Made by a program: the position numbers and the translations under genes
Notes under the pieces: model-generated
Seen by the model: the letters and a program-made list of their open reading frames with translations, nothing else
Database searches by the model: none
What the model was told of the DNA's origin: nothing
Assembly: GCA_033085395.1 (NCBI GenBank)
Contig: JANQBS010000133.1
Span: forward strand, 1-64,000
Length of the DNA stretch: 64,000 nucleotides
DNA from: Xanthoparmelia taractica
Lineage: Eukaryota > Ascomycota > Lecanoromycetes > Lecanorales > Parmeliaceae
Reading direction: 5' to 3'
In this document: piece after piece, positions 32,324 through 42,467 of the stretch
Layout of the letters: each line of letters opens with the position of its first letter
Numbering within the stretch: position 1 is the first letter of the stretch

Positions 32324-33667
32324 ATGGCATACCAGCCTGCTCCCGTTATCTGCTCCTTGCCAGCGTATGATGTGTTTATGCCGCTTGCCGGCTTTCCTCC
32401 TGCTCGTGGATACTGTTCAACAACCGCGCTGCTTGACAAAAGGACGGATCACATTATTGCTGGACGCCGCACGCCGCCCGAATTCCAATGTCCCGTAATA
32501 GACAATTCTTTGTGCGATCTACTGTCTGAGCTGCAAGGCTCTGATCGCGAGTTTGCTCGGAGTGTATGGTACGTGCGTTTGGACTAAGCCCAAAGAATAA
32601 GCGCTTACACGCTTTTCAGCTGCTGTCTTGGGGTTTGTCCAGGCACACAACCTACGGTATCATTGTTCTCTCTAGAGCTGATAGGTCAGGATTGACAGCG
32701 TTACTCATAGGCCCTCGTTACCGTCTCCTCGACGACACCTAGTGATGCCACCACGGAATCTAGCACTTCATTACCAGAGGTAGCCTTGAGTACCACCTTA
32801 GACACCAATTCGGACACCCTCACCAGTCCTACTTCTGAAGGCTCAATAATGCCATCAACTTCGGACGTTACTATCAGCAATGTTTCTACAGAACCACACA
32901 GAACATTTCATACCTCGCCCCAAGCTTCCTCGCCCCCAGGTCCCTCGGCCCCAGGTCCCTCGGCCTCAGGTCCCTCGGCCCCAGGTCCCTCGGCCTCAGG
33001 TCCCTCGGCTCCAGGTCCCTCGGCTCCAGGTCCCTCGGCTCCAGATCCCTCGCCCCAAACCACCTCGCCCCCAGGTCCTTCGGCCTCAGGTCCCTCGCCT
33101 CCAGGTACCTCGCCCCAGACTACATCGCCCCCAGGTACCTCGCCCCAAACTACCTCCCCCCCAGGTACTTCCCCCCAAGGTACCTCGCCATCCTTCAGTA
33201 GCACCAGTAGCACTAGCAGCGCCGTGTCTTCGACACTGAGCTCGGACTCTTCCAGCAGTACGTCCAGTAGCTCATCTGGCAGCACTGCCACCTGCCCCAC
33301 CAGCGTCACTGCTGATCCATCATGCACATCCATCACCCCTATGGGAGGATCAACACTTTCTCAATACTACTCGGGCCAGTATATGATCGAAAATACCCAG
33401 AATCCCGGCAATGATTTTCCAGGGACCTATCCCCCCCTTTACGAGTCGATATCAGGCACTTACGACATGTGTAGCGCCGCCTCCAATTGCGCTCAGTTGG
33501 GTGCCAACCAGAACCCTATCTACTATTCTTTCGACTTGCATTATCTGGCCTCCAATGCGACGTGGGAATGCGTGCTGTATTACGACCCCAATTCAGACCC
33601 GACTTATTTCAATGTGGTGGATTCGGATGCGTGTCTAGCCTTTGGATTCTCGTATGAGTTTACTTGA
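32324..33667 (+). CDS. Pro/Ser/Thr pentapeptide-repeat protein with Cys-containing ends (unknown function)
   Basis: Exons 32324-32568, 32620-32656 and 32711-33667, 412 residues. The first exon begins MAYQPAPVICSLPAYDVFMP. Splicing the 37-bp middle exon yields a cysteine cluster (SVCCCLGVCPG) and then VTVSSTTPSDATTE. Residues ~170-250 are about 17 five-residue repeats (GPSAP, GPSAS, GTSPQ, TTSPP), followed by a Ser/Thr run. The C-terminal ~120 residues are ordered, with four or more cysteines and Tyr/Asn-rich sequence (GGSTLSQYYSGQYMIENTQN, TYDMCSAASNCAQLG, WECVLYY). This resembles fungal extracellular or wall-associated proteins, but no clear signal peptide is visible. Both introns have usable GT/AG ends (51 and 54 bp), and the micro-exon is needed to join frames. 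Confidence 0.65.
32939..33193 (+). repeat. Coding minisatellite, 15-bp units
   Basis: Seventeen consecutive imperfect 15-bp units (GGTCCCTCGGCCCCA-type) encode five-residue Pro/Ser/Thr repeats. The first half is GPSAP/GPSAS and the second half GTSPQ/TTSPP. Confidence 0.9.
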
Positions 33668-34867
33668 GACACGGGCAAGGTCTGGGGGCGGTGGGGAATG
33701 AGAAGCAGAATTGGCGTGGAAACTTTGGCCGCTGACTCAGAGTTGGAGGCAGGATGTACCTTGAGACGGAGGAAGCAAGGGTTGAAGGTACTTTTGTTTG
33801 AAAGACATTCGCACTCTAGATGCCATCACCAAATACCACAGTGAAGTACTTGTTCGCATTTTACTACAACAGTACGTTAATAGGTACCTTATAAGCGAGT
33901 AGCCAGATATAGCTAGCCTGGCTTGGCGAGCTTCCTCTTACCTTTAGTTTTATCTTTTTCACCTTTGACGACAATCGCTACAGTACCAATATGAAGTGTA
34001 TAATGAGCAGGTATACTCTCCACATTGCGCAAGACACGACATCTTCTTTGACCGTCGTAACATCCCTCAGCGCAGATGTAGGAATCTTACACTAGATTGA
34101 TGACCAGATCCTTACCTAAGGTAGGTATCTTCTACCTTACGCCCAGCAGAAAGTATCAGGGCCAAAGGGGCCGCCAGTTTCCGCTATACATCCATCTATC
34201 TCACACCAACACATTTTATCTTCAATAAGCAGCATTGAAGTCATGGTCTTGTCATGTTGATGATGATGACGTTCTTCCATTTGTTGACAATCAATCTATA
34301 TACTCTCTCTTCATCAGCCCACATCGGGCCAAGTTGGAAGCTTACCATGTGCTACACCAAACAAGCTCCGGGCATTCCAGCCAGAGCTACTCATTTACCT
34401 CGAACCTTTCCCTGCGCCATTTAAGCGGCTTATCCACTCCTACCTTCATTGATCCTGTCAATTGAATTCCTATCCCGCCGAATGGCTTTCCGTCAACTTG
34501 ACATGCCCATTTCACCTATCCGAATGGCTTCCCCTCCTGTCAAATGGCGTATGTCCTTGGCTGGCAACGGCCTTTCCCTTGGCCCATTCATCAAAATTTT
34601 AGAATTAAGTTGAAGCTCTATGCCGTTCAACATATACATCGCGGCGTTGACGGCGCATCATTCCCCATTCATTATGCTTATCCTCTATCAGCGTACCCTT
34701 TGCTTCTCTTTATATAGAGGGACATATCCCTCTTACACTGGTCGTGCAGCTTCGTTGTTCAATATCGAGGGCTCCAAGGTCACTTTGACTGCAACAGACA
34801 ATCAACCGGTCTTTCTCACAAGAATCCAAAATCAACCCTTGATTTTTTTGAACTCCTCATCATCAAG
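33668..34867. other. Intergenic region
   Basis: 1,200 bases between two repeat-protein genes on the same strand. It holds a TATA-like TTTATATAGAGG at about 34709, some 160 bp before the next ATG. No gene is supported. Confidence 0.55.
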
Positions 34868-37483
34868 ATGAAGCTCAACTACTTGCTTGTCCTTGCTGGC
34901 ACAGCCGTTCCTGCTCTTGCTGCACCTCAAAATAATAACCCTAAGCAACAAGCACAAGCACAAGCACCTTCATCAGCATCAGCATCTGCTCCAGCCTCCA
35001 CGACTTCATCTAATGTTCCCCCAAGTGTGTCTGCTTCCATAAAGGCATCCAGTCTCCTATCTAGCGCTAATTCCGCGGCTGCTTCTATTACTTCCAGCTC
35101 TTCGTCAACGAAAGCATCTACCACAGATGCAAGCTCGAGCATAGCGGCATCCAGTTCGTCCTCCAACGCAGTCTCCAGCTCCAACACACCTGTATCTAGC
35201 ACAGCTGCCGGCAGCTCTTCAGGATCAAGCATTAAGGCATCAAGCTCCAGCGCACCGGGTTCAAGCGCTCAGTCATCAGCTTCCGTCATTCCAACATCAT
35301 CTGCCTTCAACACACCGGCTTCAAGCTCTGGCGCACCCCAAGGCAGCACAGCGTCATCTGCAAGCGCCGGCGGTAATTTTAATGCCAATTTCGTCGACAA
35401 GCCCGGCAACAATAAAGCTCCTGTTGCGCCGACAACTACAAGCCCAGTGGATACCTCAACAATTTCCGGTTCAACTAAAGCCGGCTCATCTTCAAGTGTT
35501 GCTCCCTCCAGCGCCAGTGTTGCCTCTTCAGCAGCATCCAGTCCAGCTCAGGCCAGTTCATCAAGTACTGTCGCCCCACCAGCAATCCGTCTAGCTCAAG
35601 CTGGTTCAACCAGTGTTGTATCCTCGGCAGCATCCAGTCCATCAGCACCATCCAGTTCGCCAAATGTTGTATCCTCAGCCGCATCCTCTCCAGCTCGGGC
35701 CAGTTCATCAAGTGTTATCTCCTCCGCAGCATCTAGCCCAGCTCAGGCCACTTCATCAAGTGTTGCCTCATCAGCAGCGGCCAGCAGCACCGCTAAGGCC
35801 AGCTCCTCTGTTGTTGCCCCAACGTCAAGCGTTGTCTCCACATCAATTGCTGGCACGTCTAAGGGTCCAGGCGGTCCGGCCAATAACGCAGGCCTTCCAG
35901 CCAACAACAAATTTGCCGCTGGATCTAGCACAACCAATGCTGCCTCCACACCGAGCGTTCCCTCCTCGGCAGTATCAAGCCTTCCCTCTTCGGCAGCCTC
36001 CGGCGTAGCTAAGGCCAGCCCTTCCTCAAGTGCTGCTTCAATCTCGAGTCCAAAGGCTGATTCAAGTACTATTCCACCCTCCGCGAGCGTCTCCAGCACA
36101 CCCCAGGCCAGCTCGGTTTCAAGTGCCGCCCAAACTTCAGGCACCAGAGTTAGCTCAAGCGCTCCCTCGGCTTCTAGCAGTGCCTCGAGCATGGCTAATC
36201 CCAGCGTTGCTTCAAGTGTTGCCCAAGTTCCAAGCGTCAAGCCTAGCTCAGCTTCAAGTGTTGCCCCTTCTCCAAGCACCCAGGCTAGCTCAAACGTTGC
36301 ATCGCCCCAAGGTGGCAAGCCTCAAGCTGCCAAATTCGCCTCTAGTGTTGACTTGACTCCAAGCCAACAAGCCAGCTCAAGCCCTACCTCGGCTCCTAGC
36401 AGTGCCTTGAGTGTTGCCCAAGTTTCAAGCGTCAAGGCCAGCTCAGCTTCAAGTGTTGCCCCTTCCTCAAGCATCCAAGCCAGCTCAAGCGTCGGATCAC
36501 CCCAAGCTGGCAAGCCTCAAGCTGCCAAATTCGCCTCGAGTGCTGACCCGACTTCAACCCAAAAAGCTAGCTCAAGCGCTGGCTCGGCTCCTAGCAGTGC
36601 CTCTAGCATGGCTAACCCCAGTGTCGCCCCTTCTTCAAGCATCCAGGCCAGCCCAAGCGTCGCACCGTCCCAACCCGGCAGGCCTCAAGCCGCCCAATTC
36701 GCGTCAATTGTTGACCTGACTTCAAGCCAAAAAGCTAGCATAAGCGCTCCCTCATCTCCTAGCAGCGCCTCGAGCATAGCTAATCCTAGCCTTGCATCAA
36801 GTGTTGCGCCTTCTTCAAGCGTTCAGGCCAGCCCAAGCGTCGCACCGTCCCAACCCGGCAAGCCTCAAGCTGCCAAATTCGCCTCGAGTGTTGACCCGAC
36901 TTCAACCCAAAAAGCTAGCTCAAGCGCTGGCTCGGCTCCTAGCAGTGCCTCTAGCATGGCTAACCCCAGTGTCGCCTCTTCTTCAAGCGTTCAGGCCAGC
37001 CCAAGCGTCGCATCGCCCCTACCCGGCAGGCCTCAAGTCAAAGTCGCCTCCAGTGTTGACTCGACTCCAAGCCAGAAAGCAAGCTCAAGCGCTGCTGCTT
37101 CTTTAGCTTCAAATAGCGTTTCTAGCGTACCAAAGACGAGCTCTTCGGCGGTTCCCACAACCTTGAGCACAAAGATTAGCTCTAGCGTTCCCTCAAAGGC
37201 CAGCACTCCCTCCGGCTCCAGCCCAACGTCTTCCGCTGCAGCAGGTGTGGTAGTCAACAACAAAGCTGCCGGCGCCGCTGCGACCCCAGCGTCTACAAGC
37301 GCCTCAAGCAACCCGACACCTTCCTCTGCAAATTTAGGCCAGTGCGGGGAACTTACCAGGAAGTATAATTACTACGAGGCCAAGATATTGACGCTACAGA
37401 ATCAGGGTATCGCGGTGCCTGCATACCTAGCTGGATACGCCGCCGCTGCTCAAGATGCCAGAGAGGCATTGGGTTGCTCTTGA
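34868..37483 (+). CDS. Secreted Ser/Ala-rich repeat protein (mucin-like, probable wall protein)
   Basis: A single exon of 871 residues. The start MKLNYLLVLAGTAVPALA is a clear signal peptide with cleavage likely before APQNN. Residues ~40-815 are almost entirely Ser/Ala/Pro/Val/Thr, probably heavily O-mannosylated. Residues ~455-740 contain five imperfect repeats of 168-195 bp (motif GKPQAAKFASSVDPTSTQKA with variants). The last ~50 residues are different and well ordered, GQCGELTRKYNYYEAKIL then AYLAGYAAAAQDAREALGCS, with two cysteines. They could form a small disulfide-linked helical module anchoring the protein in the wall. There is no GPI signal at the C-terminus. Long frames on the other strand are composition shadows. 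Confidence 0.8.
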   Translation: MKLNYLLVLAGTAVPALAAPQNNNPKQQAQAQAPSSASASAPASTTSSNVPPSVSASIKASSLLSSANSAAASITSSSSSTKASTTDASSSIAASSSSSNAVSSSNTPVSSTAAGSSSGSSIKASSSSAPGSSAQSSASVIPTSSAFNTPASSSGAPQGSTASSASAGGNFNANFVDKPGNNKAPVAPTTTSPVDTSTISGSTKAGSSSSVAPSSASVASSAASSPAQASSSSTVAPPAIRLAQAGSTSVVSSAASSPSAPSSSPNVVSSAASSPARASSSSVISSAASSPAQATSSSVASSAAASSTAKASSSVVAPTSSVVSTSIAGTSKGPGGPANNAGLPANNKFAAGSSTTNAASTPSVPSSAVSSLPSSAASGVAKASPSSSAASISSPKADSSTIPPSASVSSTPQASSVSSAAQTSGTRVSSSAPSASSSASSMANPSVASSVAQVPSVKPSSASSVAPSPSTQASSNVASPQGGKPQAAKFASSVDLTPSQQASSSPTSAPSSALSVAQVSSVKASSASSVAPSSSIQASSSVGSPQAGKPQAAKFASSADPTSTQKASSSAGSAPSSASSMANPSVAPSSSIQASPSVAPSQPGRPQAAQFASIVDLTSSQKASISAPSSPSSASSIANPSLASSVAPSSSVQASPSVAPSQPGKPQAAKFASSVDPTSTQKASSSAGSAPSSASSMANPSVASSSSVQASPSVASPLPGRPQVKVASSVDSTPSQKASSSAAASLASNSVSSVPKTSSSAVPTTLSTKISSSVPSKASTPSGSSPTSSAAAGVVVNNKAAGAAATPASTSASSNPTPSSANLGQCGELTRKYNYYEAKILTLQNQGIAVPAYLAGYAAAAQDAREALGCS
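36230..37090 (+). repeat. Five coding tandem repeats of 168-195 bp
   Basis: The landmark GGCAAGCCTCAAGCTGCC or a one- to two-base variant recurs at about 36314, 36509, 36677, 36857 and 37025. Offsets are 195, 168, 180 and 168 bases, all multiples of three. The copies at 36509 and 36857 are the most similar. Confidence 0.85.
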
Positions 37484-37770
37484 TCGAGAAACTCTAGACG
37501 AAGGTTATTGCCTGGGTCATTAATCTACAAAAGCGATTATTGATAGTTGCATCTAATACATAGTAATAATAGAAGGGGATTAGAGTCATGAATCCATGTG
37601 CCTGAATTGTGGGAGATCTGGAAGTCGCCCTCTGAATTGTAGAAGCCCTAAGCGCGTCACTAGCGCCAGTCCCATCTCTTGAATCTCGACACTCTTTTCT
37701 CTCACCAACAACATTCAACCCCCAGCAACATCACCAATAATCCTTTTTTCACCTCACCTCTATCTCTACC

Positions 37771-38568
37771 ATGTCGCCCATTCAGCCCTCGAAACGCCGT
37801 CGCCTAAACACAGCCAACAACACCCTCTCCCAACCCTTCAAATCCCCCTTCAAATTCCCCCTCAAACAAACCCCAGCATCCACTACCTCCCCCTCCTCCT
37901 CCTCACCACCACCACCAACCAACAAGGCCGCACCGCCACCATCATCATCATCGTCATCTCCATCTCCACAAACCAATCACAACCTACCCACATCACAACC
38001 ACCGCAATCCAGCACCCCTCTCCGCAACAACACCCGCCTCCCCACCTCCAACAATAACCAGTACACACCCCGCACCCACCACCATAACCATAACCACCAC
38101 CTCACAACCCTCCACTCCCGCCTCTCCATCTCCCGCGCCCACCTCGACACCGCAACCCAAGCCCTCGCTATCGAGTCCTCGAATAGAGATCTAGAGCTCG
38201 AAACCTTGATTCGGAAATGGAAGGGAAAGAGTAGGGAGGCGGCCGAGGAGGTCTTTGAGGGGGTTAGGGGGAGGGTGGAGAGGATGGGGGGTGTGAGAGG
38301 GTTGAATAGTAGGGAGGGGGAGAGGAATGGGGGGTGGGGGTGGGGGTGGGATGAGAGGGGGAGGGGGGATGAAGAGGGCAGGGTGGAAGGGGAGAGGGGT
38401 GGACGGGGTAGGGAGGATGAGAGCGGGGATGAAAGGGGGGATGATGGGGGAGAAGAGGAGAAGGGGGAAGAGGAGGGCGCGTATACGATGGATATGATGC
38501 TTAGGAGTTTGGGTATCGATCTCGCGGTTATTGGCTTTGATAGGAGGTTGCAGAAGTGGGTTGATTGA
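37771..38568 (+). CDS. Sfr1/Mei5-like recombination accessory protein
   Basis: A single exon of 265 residues. Sfr1 (Mei5 in budding yeast) pairs with Swi5/Sae3 to load and stabilise Rad51 or Dmc1 filaments in homologous recombination. The N-terminus MSPIQPSKRRRLNTANNTLS followed by PFKSPFKFPLK is typical of fungal Sfr1 (a basic patch and FKSPF-type motifs). After a Ser/Pro/Asn-rich linker comes a helical coiled-coil region (HSRLSISRAHLDTATQALAI then LETLIRKWKGKSREAAEEVF), a family hallmark. The ordered end MDMMLRSLGIDLAVIGFDRR is also typical. Between them lies an unusual Gly/Arg/Glu-rich acidic stretch (residues ~175-235), encoded by purine-rich DNA that looks like slippage. Confidence is moderate because the Swi5 partner is not in the window. 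Confidence 0.7.
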   Translation: MSPIQPSKRRRLNTANNTLSQPFKSPFKFPLKQTPASTTSPSSSSPPPPTNKAAPPPSSSSSSPSPQTNHNLPTSQPPQSSTPLRNNTRLPTSNNNQYTPRTHHHNHNHHLTTLHSRLSISRAHLDTATQALAIESSNRDLELETLIRKWKGKSREAAEEVFEGVRGRVERMGGVRGLNSREGERNGGWGWGWDERGRGDEEGRVEGERGGRGREDESGDERGDDGGEEEKGEEEGAYTMDMMLRSLGIDLAVIGFDRRLQKWVD

Positions 38569-39233
38569 TTGAGCGATTGATGGGCATATGGATATACACA
38601 TACGTATGTGCGTGCGTGAGAGAGAGGATGAGGATGAGAGAGTGGATAAGGATGAGGATGAGGGCGATTGAGTGTTGGTAGCTGGCAGGGCAGGGCAGGG
38701 CAGGGCAGAGCAGAGGGGGAAGGAATGAATGGTTTTGCTTTGCTTGAGCATGGTATGGCGCTTTTGCTTGTGCTTATACAGAGATACCCCCCATTTGCAC
38801 CTTATCTTGCATGTACGCATAGCTGCACCTAACCCTCGCAATCTACATCAACGGTGAGGGGTTCGGATCCCCCTTTTATCCCGCCCAAGTATCTTACAAG
38901 TACAATTTGCCAAGATGGATACAGATACCCCTATCCCGTTCCGTTTGCGATGCTACGGAAAGAATAAAAAAGAGTATACTCGATCGTAGCAGAACTTTTG
39001 AGACTTGTGATTGTGTGTGCGCTACGGTACGGTATGGTATGCCATGGCACAATTTTCGTCGGGCACCACGTATTCATTTGTACACAAGTCCAGGTACAGG
39101 TAAATGTTGAAGCTTTCTATGTAAGATTTTACCTCATAGAGACAAAGCGCGAGAGCGACACACACACACACAAACGCGCCAATGCTATGCTCTACTACAC
39201 TATACTATACTATTCTACCATCATCTACCCAAT
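38569..39233. other. Convergent intergenic region
   Basis: 665 bases between Sfr1-like and HRD3. It has a GGCAG repeat, short CA and TACTA runs and no gene. A GC-clamped loop near 38850 resembles a tRNA T-arm, but no other tRNA arm is present. Confidence 0.6.
38684..38710. repeat. (GGCAG)n microsatellite
   Basis: About five GGCAG units just after the Sfr1-like stop codon. Confidence 0.9.
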
Positions 39234-42026
39234 TCAATGCCCCACACCACCAGCAACCCACTGCGCGAAATTCGGATCATCAGGCGGTGGGAAGAAGCCC
39301 CCATCCGCTTGCTGGCCCGGCAGTCGCTGCTCGTCGCGCGGTATGACACCGTTGTCGCCCTGCGCCTGCGCCTGGCCATCATCGCCGCGTTGCTGTTGCA
39401 TCTGCTCCATTTCGCGCCGGTGGTTCGTCTGGCGCTGCTGGCGGTAGTAGACGAGGAAGGCGAGGGCGGCGGCGAGGCCGACGATGATGAGGCTTTCGAG
39501 GATGCTGTCGTCGAGGTCGTCGTAGTAGTCATCGTTGTTGGTGGTGTCGGCGCCGGGCATGCCGTCGTTGGGGAGGGGATCGTCGTAGGCGTCGTCGTCG
39601 TCGTCGGCGCCGTGGTAGTAGGGGTGGGGCTCTTCGAGGAAGTTGGAGATCCATTCGCTTAGGGACCATTCTTTTTTGGGTTCTGTTGTCGTTATTAGGG
39701 GTTGATGGTTGAGGATGTTAGTTGCTTTTGGATATTGGCTTACCGGGCTCAGATTGGATGGACTTGACTTTGCCGTTTGTGATGGTGTTCCAGAAACTCC
39801 GCATGCGGAGCTTCGTCAGGCTTAGCTTGACGGGTAGATAGGACTCTTGGTTCGTCTCCAGTGCCTGGTCGTAGAATCGCTTCGCCAAGTGGAAGTCCTG
39901 CTCCACGCCAAGGCCATTTTCGTGGATCCAGCCGAGATTCCATAGAGCCTGCGCGCTCTGGTGGCTCTCAGCGGCTGTCTGATAACACGTAGCTGCTTTT
40001 TCCATATCAGCTTCAATGCCATACCCGTCCAAATAGTAGTCGCCCATTTTGACCATTGAATCAATGTTTGACTGCTTTGCTGAACGGGTCCAGTAAATCA
40101 GAGCCAAGGCCGCATTTCGAAGCAAAGACGATCTTTTCTTTTTCCACGGGATCAGCGAGTCTAGGGATAAGATCGACTTGTATTCATCCAAAAGGTAAGC
40201 GACATTAGCCTGGGCGGACTCGTAGCCTTGTTCAGCGGCCATCATATATATTACCAAAGCTGACTCGGTGTCACCTTCATCGTAGGCTCGATTGGCTTCA
40301 TCAAACGAAGAATGAATGCTTTCAACTTTCTCTGCGACCATTTTATAGTACGCTGTTGCCACACCACACGATCTCTCCTGGCCGATTCCATTGTTGCTGA
40401 TTTCAGCTAGATGGTAAAAGGCCTCGATATGCCCATTCCGGGCCGCAAGATCGAAGAAGCGTGAGGCAGTGTTGATATCACCCTGATCAAGGAATAGTTG
40501 ACCCATGTTGACTTGCGCAGACGCAAAGCCCTGGTTGGCAGCTTCTTTGAAATAGTCGGCGGCGAGGACAGGGTCCTTTCTTACTCCCAGACCCTGGAGA
40601 TGCATGAGACCCAACTTGTACTGACACAGTGCATCACCATTGGCAACTCCGCGTCTAAACCAGGTCAAAGCTTTCTCGTAGCTCTGTTCCATGCCTTCTC
40701 CACGTAGGAACATCCTCCCTATGTATCCTGCTGCTTTTGAAGCAATTTGAGCAAGGTTTTGATCTTCATCACGAATTGAACCATCCTTTTGCCAGTATTT
40801 GCGAGCCACGATCATGAAGTACGCCCTTGCAGTCTTGAGATTCCTCCTCATTGTTCGAGATCCTTCGTAGTGCAATCGGCCCAGGCTGAAAGTGGCCTTT
40901 AAGTCGCCCTTTCTTGACATCAGGTCCAAGTACTCCAGAACGTCGTCAAAGTCTGCGTGGGCGTCTGAATTCGGCCCAGCCTTGTTGGCGTAAACCCCAG
41001 AGCTTATGACACTGGCACCTTCTCCATAAACGCCTCCACTCTCATCTGCGATCTTGTAGGAGTCCTTTTGCAGTAACATTCCGCCAGGAGGACCGGACCT
41101 CGAGTACGCAATCGCCTTGTCCGCGACTTTCTTGTACCAATACGCTGCTTCGTTGCAATTCCTCGGAGTCCCAACCCCGGTATGATGCCGATAAGCCGTC
41201 GTCATCTGCGCCCTGGTGCTATCACCCATCGCGGCAAATGTATGGTATGTCAAAGCTTTTGCCTGATCCCTTTGGACAGCTCCTCCGACTCCAGTAGCAT
41301 ACATGAGCCCGACCATATGCTGTGCCGAACTGTTACCATTCAGCGAAGCCAGCTCGCGGTACCTCCGGAAGGCTTCTTTGAAATTCCGAGGGTGCGTGTA
41401 GTTTCCGAAGAAGCTCATCTCGGCCAATAGGAAAATTGCATCCGGTTCTTTTTCTTCAGCAGCGCTCTGCAAAAGTTTCACTGCTTGCGCCAGGGGTTTG
41501 CTGAGAGTAATGCTCTCGGGCTGTGGGTTGAGGTAGTCTTCTTTTGGTGGTCCATTCAGAAAAAGCAGTACAAAAGCCTCCTTCGCATAGTACAAAGTTG
41601 TTCCAAACAAGCCAGATGTCTTGTCAAGACTCGTAAAACGAGCTCGAGAGGGTTGAAGGGGTTGGAGTATTCGGAGGGCTTCCTGGACGGTAGACGATGC
41701 TATACGATCGATGAGTATATACCGCGAGAGTAGGAGCGCCCTGCATACCCTGACTTTGTCTGCCATCCTCGGCGCCTGACTGCTGCCATTGGGTTACAGC
41801 TTCAGAGTTGTCATGCGCTTTGAGAGCGGACTTTGCCCTCCCCGGTTGCTCGTCGACGACCTTGCTATCCGGGTCGCTGAGGACCTCCGCACGTGTTGTA
41901 ATGAAGAAGACCCATACCGAAACTGGCATGAGCCAATCAATATTAGTATGCGACAACAGCTGCGGGTCAACTGGACGTACAGCAGATGAGGCTCAACCAA
42001 CGACCATGCATAGCTCCTGGCTTCAT
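39234..42026 (-). CDS. hrd3: HRD3/SEL1L-like ERAD ubiquitin-ligase component
   Basis: Exons 41981-42026, 41749-41922, 39744-41699 and 39234-39682, 874 residues. Hrd3 (SEL1L) is the luminal receptor and stabiliser of the Hrd1 ubiquitin ligase in ER-associated degradation. The first short exon has to be inferred: an in-frame ATG (42026, or 42011 giving MHGRWLSLIC) followed by GTACGT, branch TACTAAT and CCAG yields the signal peptide MHGRWLSLICFSVWVFFITT. Many Sel1 repeats follow, for example SSAQHMVGLMYATGVGG, ALCQYKLGLMHLQGLGV and ASAQVNMGQLFLDQGDI. The last exon encodes an acidic stretch, one membrane helix (ILESLIIVGLAAALAFLVYY) and a Gln-rich cytosolic tail. The introns (58, 49 and 61 bp) restore frame in every case. 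Length and layout match fungal Hrd3. Confidence 0.88.
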
Positions 42027-42467
42027 GGGCAAGCACCGAAGCTTAATGAATGGCACAAGAAGTGCTCATCGACGCCCCAATACTACGGTAGTTGCTATCG
42101 CCAAATCATGCTTTGAGAAAACAAAGACATCGACGGATGATGCCAGCTATGATATTTTGCTGCGCCGTCTTGGTATGCCAACACTTATGATGATAACGCC
42201 ACCCGCGCGCTTGTATTCAACTAATCAGGGAGCCACGTTCTCATTTTCTGTCCACCTTGAAGCATTTTGTCGCCTCACAGTTGGACTTGTTGAGAGCACC
42301 TGTACTAAGGAAGCACGAGTAGACCGCTTCGCAATTCCTCATCAGTGGGGCCAATTGTGACATGCAAGCTTGGGTATTTATGTGAAGTAGCTACAGAAAT
42401 GCAAGGTCCTGCCAGGCCCCTTCAAATGCTCCATTCGTTGAAGAACGTCTCGGCCTCCCTCTTCCCT
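42027..42467. other. Short intergenic region
   Basis: 441 bases between HRD3 and the Clr5-domain gene. No coding segment or repeat stands out. Confidence 0.6.

Noticed and set aside
32939..33193. Regular short repeats resembling a CRISPR array
   Set aside because: Units are 15 bp, contiguous and in frame with a coding exon, without unique spacers; this is a eukaryotic genome.
34927..37311. Several long frames on the opposite strand and other frames of the Ser/Ala-rich gene
   Set aside because: They arise from the repetitive codon composition of the real secreted protein and have no start signals or motifs.
38840..38880. tRNA-like T-arm (GGGGTTCGGATCCCC)
   Set aside because: The invariant A58 position is G and no acceptor, D or anticodon arm can be built upstream, so it is just a short hairpin.
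39718..41766. HRD3 as a single-exon protein beginning at MADKVRV
   Set aside because: This start lacks a signal peptide and skips the spliced N-terminal exons; the GTATGC..TATAG intron joins the frames cleanly.
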